Under the pieces are notes generated by a model that ran no database searches, had not been told where the DNA came from, and saw nothing but the letters and a program-made list of their open reading frames with translations. 64,000 bases of DNA, taken from Staphylococcus xylosus. GTDB lineage: Bacteria > Bacillota > Bacilli > Staphylococcales > Staphylococcaceae. Of this stretch, positions 57,719-64,000 are shown piece after piece. The stretch lies in assembly GCF_002732165.1 (NCBI RefSeq), contig NZ_MRZO01000001.1, positions 558,001-622,000 on the forward strand. The letters run 5' to 3'. Positions within the stretch are counted from its first letter, which is position 1. Each line of letters opens with the position of its first letter. A program made the position numbers and the translations under genes.

Positions 57719-57751
57719 GAGGCTCAAACGTCGTAATCCGTTTCAGCCTCT
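57719..57751 (-). terminator. Terminator-like hairpin after codY
   Basis: AGAGGCTCAAACG (57719-57731) and CGTTTCAGCCTCT (57739-57751) pair with one mismatch around a 7-base loop. On the minus strand TTATTGTTT follows. It separates codY from the rpsB promoter. Confidence 0.78.
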
Positions 57752-57835
57752 AAGTTAGTATTGTAGGTGATTTATTGAATCTAAATCCTGTAATAAAAAT
57801 TTGATTTAGATTTGTATGATTAATAATCAAACAAA

Positions 57836-58609
57836 TTATTTAATACGGTCTAATTCGTCCAAGAATTTTTCTTTTTTAACTTTGATGAAAGTACCTTTCA
57901 TTCCAAGTGAACGTGATTCGATTACACCAGCACTTTCAAGTTTACGCAATGCATTAACAATTACTGAACGTGTGATACCAACTCGATCTGCTACTTTAGA
58001 AGCAATTAAAAGGCCTTCTTTACCGCCTAATTCTTCAAAAATGTGTTCAATCGCTTCACTTTCTGAATATGATAAGGAATTAATTGCCATACTAATCGCT
58101 GCTTTATCTCTAGCTTCTTTTTCTACTTCATTATGTTTCTCACGTAAAATTTCCATGCCAATTACTGTAGCTGCATATTCGCCTAACACTAAGTCATTTT
58201 CCGAGAAATCGTCAGTTACACGACCAAGTACTAATGTACCTAATCTTTCACCACCGCCTAAAATCGGGAAAATCGTTGTCTTGCTTTCACCAAATAAATC
58301 TTTATTTTCTGGTGGGAACACAGTTAACACATTGTCAATGTTGATATTAGATTCAGTTTCTTTAACATCCATCAACTTATCGGTATATTCAACAGGTATA
58401 TGTCTGTTTTCTAACATTTGGATAATACGTTCGTTTTTTAATAGTTCATTTAAACTTGATCCTAAAATTTTACCTTTTCTTGAAACTATAAATACATTAG
58501 TAACCGTTACACTACTGATCGTTTGTGCTACATCTTTAAAATCTACAGCAATACCTTTATGTTTTTGTAAAAGCGTATTTAATTCTCTAGTTTTCGATAA
58601 TAAGCTCAT
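57836..58609 (-). CDS. codY: GTP-sensing global regulator CodY
   Basis: Represses starvation, amino-acid transport and virulence genes when GTP and branched-chain amino acids are plentiful. The 257-residue protein has the N-terminal GAF effector domain (about 1-155, [19 protein letters not shown] at the start) and the C-terminal winged helix (about 203-257) with [19 protein letters not shown] as its recognition region. It ends the xerC-hslV-hslU-codY operon, 24 bases after hslU, and is followed by a terminator. Confidence 0.98.
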   Translation of the reverse strand: MSLLSKTRELNTLLQKHKGIAVDFKDVAQTISSVTVTNVFIVSRKGKILGSSLNELLKNERIIQMLENRHIPVEYTDKLMDVKETESNINIDNVLTVFPPENKDLFGESKTTIFPILGGGERLGTLVLGRVTDDFSENDLVLGEYAATVIGMEILREKHNEVEKEARDKAAISMAINSLSYSESEAIEHIFEELGGKEGLLIASKVADRVGITRSVIVNALRKLESAGVIESRSLGMKGTFIKVKKEKFLDELDRIK

Positions 58610-58633
58610 ATTCCTTCTCCTTTTTCATTTATA

Positions 58634-60043
58634 TTATAAAATAAATGCACTTAAATCTTTATTTGTTGAAATTGTTTTCAACTTATCGTCTACATATTGT
58701 GGTGTGATATCTACAACCGCATTCGGCATACTTGGTGCTTCAAAGGATAAATCTTCCAGCATTTTTTCAAGTATAGTATGCAATCGACGCGCGCCGATGT
58801 TATCAGTATCTTGATTCACCTGGAATGCTATCTCTGCCAATCGTTTGATTGCATCGTCGGTAAAATTGACTGTTACTTTCTCCGTATCAAGTAATGCTTC
58901 ATATTGTTTAATAAGTGATAGTTTAGGTTCAGTCAAGATTCTAACGAAATCTCCTACCGATAGACTTTCTAATTCAACACGAATTGGAAAACGACCTTGT
59001 AACTCTGGAATTAAATCACTTGGTTTAGACACGTGGAATGCTCCTGCACCAATAAATAGCATATGTTCAGTATTAACAGTACCATATTTCGTTTGAACCA
59101 TGCTACCTTCAAGAATTGGTAAAATATCTCTTTGAACACCCTGGCGCGATACATCTTGACCTGAGCTTTGACTATTTGTCGCTACTTTATCTATTTCATC
59201 GATAAAAATAATTCCCATTTGTTCCGCTAATTCAATCGCTTCTTGATTTGCAGTCTCTTGATCGATTAACTCGTCAGCAAATTCATCCGTCAATATCTTG
59301 CGAGCTGTTTTAACAGGTACTTCTCGTTCAACTTTTTTCTTCGGCATTAATTGGTTCATCATATCCTGCATCTGTTGATTTTGATTCGTACCTAACATTC
59401 CCATCGCAGCAGGATCTTGCTCAACCTTTAACCTTACTTTTTCTTCTTCTAACTTACCATCTAATAGTTGCTGTTTGATTTCTGAACGTTTTGTTTTCAC
59501 TTCTTCAGTAGGTGCTTCTTCCTCTTCGTCATTATTTTGACCGAAATTAGGCATTGAACCTCCGAAAAGTGATTCTAATGGATTAGCGTTATTGTTTGTT
59601 GCTGCCTTTTTCTTCATGCTCGGCACTAATAATTTAACTAACTTTTCATTAGCTTTATTTTGTGCCTCATCATGTACTAATGTTTTTTTCTGTTCTTTTA
59701 CTAATCTTACCGCCATATCAACGAGATCACGTACCATACTTTCTACGTCTCGACCTACATAACCAACTTCTGTAAACTTCGTAGCTTCTACCTTGATAAA
59801 TGGTGCGCCCACTACTTTCGCCATGCGTCTAGCGATTTCTGTTTTCCCTACACCAGTTGGTCCAATCATCAATATGTTCTTTGGGGCAACCTCTTGCTTT
59901 TCTTCTTCAGTCAAAAGGCTTCTTCTATATCGATTTCTTAAAGCAATCGCAACTTTTCGTTTTGCATCATCTTGTCCGACTATATATTCATTAAGTTTTG
60001 TAACAATATCTTTAGGTGTTAATTTGATACCATTCGTCTCCAT
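58634..60043 (-). CDS. hslU: HslU (ClpY) ATPase subunit of HslUV protease
   Basis: Unfoldase of the AAA+ family that feeds substrates to HslV. The 469-residue protein has Walker A GPTGVGKT at 61-68, the I domain (about 105-240), Walker [10 protein letters not shown] and the sensor regions [11 protein letters not shown] use the ATG at 60043 ([13 protein letters not shown]), downstream of GGAGG. It starts 130 bases after hslV. Confidence 0.97.
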   Translation of the reverse strand: METNGIKLTPKDIVTKLNEYIVGQDDAKRKVAIALRNRYRRSLLTEEEKQEVAPKNILMIGPTGVGKTEIARRMAKVVGAPFIKVEATKFTEVGYVGRDVESMVRDLVDMAVRLVKEQKKTLVHDEAQNKANEKLVKLLVPSMKKKAATNNNANPLESLFGGSMPNFGQNNDEEEEAPTEEVKTKRSEIKQQLLDGKLEEEKVRLKVEQDPAAMGMLGTNQNQQMQDMMNQLMPKKKVEREVPVKTARKILTDEFADELIDQETANQEAIELAEQMGIIFIDEIDKVATNSQSSGQDVSRQGVQRDILPILEGSMVQTKYGTVNTEHMLFIGAGAFHVSKPSDLIPELQGRFPIRVELESLSVGDFVRILTEPKLSLIKQYEALLDTEKVTVNFTDDAIKRLAEIAFQVNQDTDNIGARRLHTILEKMLEDLSFEAPSMPNAVVDITPQYVDDKLKTISTNKDLSAFIL

Positions 60044-60173
60044 TAGACAAGTTACCTCCGTTATAATCATTTTTTATCTCTGTAACATATTAATAGCAAT
60101 TTATGGGAAATTCTACTATTTAAACTATATCCTAATGATAAACATTTATACATTGCAATCATATTTTTATTAT

Positions 60174-60716
60174 TTACAATTCTTCCACGATGATTTGATC
60201 ATTTGTAAATACACAGATATCTGAAGCAACTTTTAAACTTTCATATGCCATTTCACTCGCTGTTAAATGTGTTGCGTTACTCTTTAGTGCTCTACCTGCA
60301 CTTAATGCATAGTTGCCGCCAGAGCCTATAGCGATCAAATTATCATCTGGAGCTATAACTTCACCAGTACCACTAACTACAAGTATTGAAGTTTCATCCA
60401 TAACTATGAGCATAGCTTCTAATTGTCTAAGTTGTTTATCGCCACGCCATTCTTGCGCCAATTCAACCGCAGCTCTTTCTAGATTACCGCTAAATTGTTG
60501 TAATTTAGTTTCAAACTTTTCAAATAAGGTGAATGCATCAGCCACACTTCCAGCAAAACCTGCCAAAACTTTATCATTATATAAGCGTCTTACTTTTCTA
60601 GCTGTTTGTTTCATAATGACTTGCTCTCCAAGAGTAACTTGACCATCGCCAGCCATTGCTGAGTGACCATTATGTTGTACTGCAAATATAGTTGTTGCAT
60701 GGATAGATGTACTCAT
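60174..60716 (-). CDS. hslV: HslV (ClpQ) peptidase subunit
   Basis: Proteasome-like peptidase partnering with HslU. The 180-residue protein begins [13 protein letters not shown], so a short N-terminal extension precedes the TT that is the catalytic N-terminus in E. coli. In Bacillus subtilis the homologue uses an N-terminal serine, so the active residue here may be Ser2 or a later Thr after processing. The rest ([34 protein letters not shown]) is typical. It starts three bases after the xerC stop. Confidence 0.96.
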   Translation of the reverse strand: MSTSIHATTIFAVQHNGHSAMAGDGQVTLGEQVIMKQTARKVRRLYNDKVLAGFAGSVADAFTLFEKFETKLQQFSGNLERAAVELAQEWRGDKQLRQLEAMLIVMDETSILVVSGTGEVIAPDDNLIAIGSGGNYALSAGRALKSNATHLTASEMAYESLKVASDICVFTNDQIIVEEL

Positions 60717-60719
60717 AAA

Positions 60720-61610
60720 CTAATTCTCCTTTTTTGCACGTGGGTGTGCATTTAAATAAACTTTTCTTAACTGCTCATTTGTCACATGTGTATATTGCCC
60801 TGTTGTAGACAAATTGACATGCCCCAACAACGATTGTACTGTACGCAAATCAGCGCCTTGATTTAACATATGTGTTGCAAACGTGTGCCTCAATTTGTGA
60901 GGATGAATTTCTGTCACGCCTGCAGTACGTTTTACTACATCATTTAATACATAACGTATACCACGTTCTGTAATTGGTTCTCCATTCATGTTGACTAATA
61001 AGTATACATGGCCGCTATTTGCTTTGGGTTTAAATTGTGTTAAGTACCGTTCAATACTTTGCTTACAAAATTCGCCAAAAGGTATAAACCGTTCTTTGCC
61101 ACCCTTCCCCAAAACTTTAACTCCTGGTGAATACATATCTACATCTTGTTCTTTTATATTAATCAATTCAGAAACCCTAATTCCAGTTGCGTAAAGTAAT
61201 TCTAAGATCACTCTATCTCTCAACCCTTTTTTAGCATCACCTTCAACAGTATCAAATAAGGCTTCCATTTCTTCTTCATAAAAAAAGTGAGGCAAATATT
61301 GTTCTTTCTTAGGATGTACTAATTGTATAAATGGATTAACTACTTGTTCATCTTGTGTCATCCAGTATTCGTAAAAACTTCTCAGCGTAGAAATTTTACG
61401 AGAAACAGATGTTCTTTTCAAGTTTTTTGAATATAAGTAACTTAAATAATTCCTAGCATCTTTGTATTCGAATGTTGCTAATTTAAGATGTTCCTGTAAT
61501 AAGAAATCATTAAACTGCTCTAAATCATCGTGATATGATTTCAATGTATGCTCTGAAAAATGTTTCTCCACTTTCAACATATATAAATATGCTTGCTGGA
61601 TTTTTTCCAT
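60720..61610 (-). CDS. xerC: Tyrosine recombinase XerC
   Basis: Site-specific recombinase that, with XerD, resolves chromosome dimers at dif. The 296-residue protein has the core-binding N-terminal domain and the catalytic domain with R145 (ATGIRVSEL), a lysine in GKGGKER, H238 and R241 ([12 protein letters not shown]), H264 ([10 protein letters not shown]) and nucleophile Y273 (GQYTHV). All look intact. I use the ATG at 61610 ([12 protein letters not shown]) after GGAGGGG. It is the first gene of the operon ending in codY. Confidence 0.97.
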   Translation of the reverse strand: MEKIQQAYLYMLKVEKHFSEHTLKSYHDDLEQFNDFLLQEHLKLATFEYKDARNYLSYLYSKNLKRTSVSRKISTLRSFYEYWMTQDEQVVNPFIQLVHPKKEQYLPHFFYEEEMEALFDTVEGDAKKGLRDRVILELLYATGIRVSELINIKEQDVDMYSPGVKVLGKGGKERFIPFGEFCKQSIERYLTQFKPKANSGHVYLLVNMNGEPITERGIRYVLNDVVKRTAGVTEIHPHKLRHTFATHMLNQGADLRTVQSLLGHVNLSTTGQYTHVTNEQLRKVYLNAHPRAKKEN

Positions 61611-61727
61611 TAAAAACCCCTCCATCAATATGAATTGTAGCATATTGAAAGAGGAGTCTGCGAAAAAAAAGTATTAAATTGAGTAAAACTTTCAAAATTT
61701 TCGAATTTGTTTGTTAAATACGATATT

Positions 61728-63035
61728 TTATAGTGTTTTTTTATAGTTATCTAAATAATCTAATGCGCGATTTGCTAACGTTTCATAACGTAACTTTTTG
61801 TCTTTAATTCTATTTTCCAAAGTAGGTAAAAGCCCAAAGTTAGCATTCATAGGCTGGAAGTTCTTTTCATTTTTAGCATGTGAAATATAATATGCCATAC
61901 TTCCGATCATTGTTTCTCTAGGGAAAACGACCTCACCTTTGTTTTGAATTTTATGTGCAACATTTATACCAGCAACAAGCCCACTCGCTGCACTTTCTAC
62001 ATAGCCTTCAACACCTGTCATTTGACCTGCAAAATATAGTTCTTCTCTACCTTTTAGTTCATACGTTTCTGTTAAAACATCAGGAGAATTAATGAAGGTA
62101 TTACGATGCATCACGCCATATCTTACAATTTCAACATTCTCTAAGCCTGGTATAAGGCGAATGACGTCTTTTTGTGCACCCCATTTTAAATGTGTTTGGA
62201 ATCCAACAATATTATATAACGTACCTGCTGCATCATCTTGACGCAATTGAACAACAGCATATGGTCTTTTCCCAGTTTTAGGATCTTCAAGTCCTACTGG
62301 CTTCATAGGACCAAATAGTAAAGTCTTTCTACCGCGTTCAGCCATAACTTCAAACGGCATACAACCTTCAAAGTATTTTTCTTTTTCAAATTCATTGACT
62401 GGAGCAACTTCTGCTTCCATTAAAGCGTCATAAAATGTATTAAACTCTTCTTCAGTCATAGGACAATTTAAATAGGCAGCTTCACCTTTATCATAACGTG
62501 ATTTTAGATATGCTTTTTCTAAATCTATACTATCTTTTTCAACTATTGGAGCTGCCGCATCATAGAAATATAATTGATCCTTACCAGTGGCTTCAACAAT
62601 TTCATTTGCCAATTTATCTGTTGTTAAAGGTCCAGTAGCAATAATAGTATAACCTTCTGGTATGCTATTAATTTCTTCATTTAATACAGTTATATTTGGA
62701 TGTTCTTTTAATGTTTCTGTGACATAACCTGCAAAATCATGGCGATCAACCGCTAAAGCACCTCCAGCTGGTACCCTTGCTTTATCTGCAGCACTGATAA
62801 TTAATGAATCCAAACGTCTCATTTCTTCTTTAAGTACACCTACTGCATTTGTTAACGCATTTCCTCTTAACGAGTTAGAACATACTAATTCAGCAAACTT
62901 ATCCGTGTGATGCGCAGGCGTTTGCTTAACCGGCCTCATTTCAATAAGATTGACTTTTACACCTCGTTGCGCTAATTGATATGCAGCTTCTGATCCAGCA
63001 AGCCCAGCACCTACAACGTTTACTACTTGGGTCAT
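61728..63035 (-). CDS. trmFO: Methylenetetrahydrofolate-tRNA-(uracil-5-)-methyltransferase TrmFO
   Basis: Folate- and FAD-dependent enzyme forming m5U54 in tRNA. The 435-residue protein has the FAD-binding [12 protein letters not shown] at the N-terminus, the [18 protein letters not shown] and [23 protein letters not shown] segments that distinguish it from MnmG, and a C-terminal [19 protein letters not shown]. The ATG follows GGAGGT. It lies between topA and xerC, the classic Firmicute position (formerly gid). Confidence 0.97.
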   Translation of the reverse strand: MTQVVNVVGAGLAGSEAAYQLAQRGVKVNLIEMRPVKQTPAHHTDKFAELVCSNSLRGNALTNAVGVLKEEMRRLDSLIISAADKARVPAGGALAVDRHDFAGYVTETLKEHPNITVLNEEINSIPEGYTIIATGPLTTDKLANEIVEATGKDQLYFYDAAAPIVEKDSIDLEKAYLKSRYDKGEAAYLNCPMTEEEFNTFYDALMEAEVAPVNEFEKEKYFEGCMPFEVMAERGRKTLLFGPMKPVGLEDPKTGKRPYAVVQLRQDDAAGTLYNIVGFQTHLKWGAQKDVIRLIPGLENVEIVRYGVMHRNTFINSPDVLTETYELKGREELYFAGQMTGVEGYVESAASGLVAGINVAHKIQNKGEVVFPRETMIGSMAYYISHAKNEKNFQPMNANFGLLPTLENRIKDKKLRYETLANRALDYLDNYKKTL

Positions 63036-63177
63036 TTATTTACCTCCTACTTATAAAATAGCAACTTAGACATTCTAACATATTTATAAATATATCATTC
63101 AAATTATAAATATTTGTCGTAAGCTGCTACTATCATTCATATATAATTATTTAAAACAATAATCGATATTTCATTAT

Positions 63178-64000
63178 TTATTTCTGCTCTTCTTCTTTGT
63201 AATCACAGTTAGAACATACAACTTGGCTCTTACGTCCTTGTTTTTTCTCAACAAGATATTGTTCACATTTCGGACAGTCTCGACCTATTGGTTTATCCCA
63301 TGTAACGAAATCACATTCTGGATATTTTGAACAACCATAGAACACACGATTTTTCTTCGACTTACGTTCTACTACGTCGCCCTCTTTACATTTTGGACAA
63401 GTTACGCCGATTGTTTTAACAATGGCTTTTGTATTGCGGCAATCGGGGAAATTTGAGCACGCCATAAATTTACCATAACGTCCCATTTTAATGACCATTG
63501 GCGAACCACATACTTCACAGTCTTCACCAGCTGGTTCATCTTTGATTTCAATTTTTTCCATTTCCTCTTCAGCACGCTCAACATCTTGACTGAAACTACT
63601 GTAAAAGTCTCTTATTACCTTTTTCCATGGAATTTCACCATCAGCCACTTTATCAAGTAACGTTTCCATATTTACAGTAAAATCAACATCTATGATTTCT
63701 GGGAAGTAATCTTTTACTTGTTCGTGTACAATTTCGCCTAACTCTGTTGGTACAAAACGTTTACTTTCATTTTTTACATAATTTCTTTTTTGTATTGTAT
63801 CAATAGTTGGTGCATACGTAGAAGGTCTCCCAATCTTTAACTCTTCCATCGTTTTAACTAGACGAGCTTCAGTATAACGTGGTGGTGGCTGAGTGAAATG
63901 TTGTGATGGTTCAATATTTGTAGCTGTAACCATTTCACCTTCTTCAATATTAGGTAATTTATTATCTTTACCCTCATCGCTATCATCTTTAGCTTCAACA
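63178..64000 (-). CDS. topA: DNA topoisomerase I (partial, C-terminus)
   Basis: The reading frame runs off the right edge; about 274 C-terminal residues are present. They include the end of the topoisomerase core ([27 protein letters not shown]) followed by three Cys4 zinc ribbons: CEVCGSP with [17 protein letters not shown] with CSKYPEC, and CPKCEQYL with CSNCDY. These occupy roughly the last 120 residues. The enzyme relaxes negative supercoils. The active-site tyrosine lies outside the window. Confidence 0.96.
   Translation of the reverse strand, partial: VEAKDDSDEGKDNKLPNIEEGEMVTATNIEPSQHFTQPPPRYTEARLVKTMEELKIGRPSTYAPTIDTIQKRNYVKNESKRFVPTELGEIVHEQVKDYFPEIIDVDFTVNMETLLDKVADGEIPWKKVIRDFYSSFSQDVERAEEEMEKIEIKDEPAGEDCEVCGSPMVIKMGRYGKFMACSNFPDCRNTKAIVKTIGVTCPKCKEGDVVERKSKKNRVFYGCSKYPECDFVTWDKPIGRDCPKCEQYLVEKKQGRKSQVVCSNCDYKEEEQK

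Noticed and set aside
57816-58814. A 332-residue open frame on the plus strand
   Set aside because: It lies opposite codY and hslU, which are certain, has no ribosome site and a composition expected of the reverse strand.

Overview
This window is low-GC Staphylococcus chromosome. The evidence is gene order, protein similarity from memory of staphylococcal families, strong AGGAGG-type ribosome sites, and TTG/GTG starts. I cannot fix the species; the extra genes suggest a coagulase-negative species rather than S. aureus. Almost every gene lies on the minus strand, so the window reads best from right to left.

Right to left, positions 64000 to 53000 hold topA (cut by the window edge), trmFO, the xerC-hslV-hslU-codY operon, then rpsB, tsf, pyrH, frr, uppS and cdsA. 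Positions 53000 to 39600 hold rseP, proS, polC and the rimP-nusA-rnpM-ylxQ-infB operon, which has a clear promoter and an attenuator-like leader hairpin. Between infB and rbfA, which I expect to be neighbours, sits a 3.2 kb islet. It carries a WYL-type regulator on the plus strand and, facing it, a gene of unknown function with faint uracil-DNA-glycosylase-like motifs. Then come rbfA, truB, ribF, rpsO, pnpA, rnjB (RNase J2), ftsK/spoIIIE and the ymf cluster (GntR regulator, two M16 peptidase-like proteins, the EF-P reductase YmfI, an ACT-domain protein, a RodZ-like protein). After these come pgsA, cinA, recA, rny, ymdB and the 2-oxoacid:ferredoxin oxidoreductase korAB.

Positions 11500 to 8100 are an accessory stretch: two tandem poly-gamma-glutamate hydrolase-like genes, an Rrf2 regulator, a thioredoxin-reductase-like flavoprotein and an MTH1187-type thiamine-binding protein. 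The left end holds miaB, ymcA (ricA), thiW, mutS, mutL and the start of glpP.

The window brings together RNA turnover (rny, ymcA, rnjB, pnpA), translation (infB, rbfA, nusA, rpsO, rpsB, tsf, frr, proS and the tRNA modifiers miaB, truB, trmFO), DNA repair and replication (mutS, mutL, recA, polC, topA, xerC, ftsK) and envelope lipid synthesis (pgsA, cdsA, uppS).

The points most worth following up are these: the infB-rbfA islet; a single-base frameshift in ymfF; a set of unusually long, internally folded hairpins at transcript ends; a dispersed GCGGGACAG hairpin family; a perfect 22-bp inverted repeat upstream of rseP; and the duplicated hydrolase genes with a direct repeat between them.
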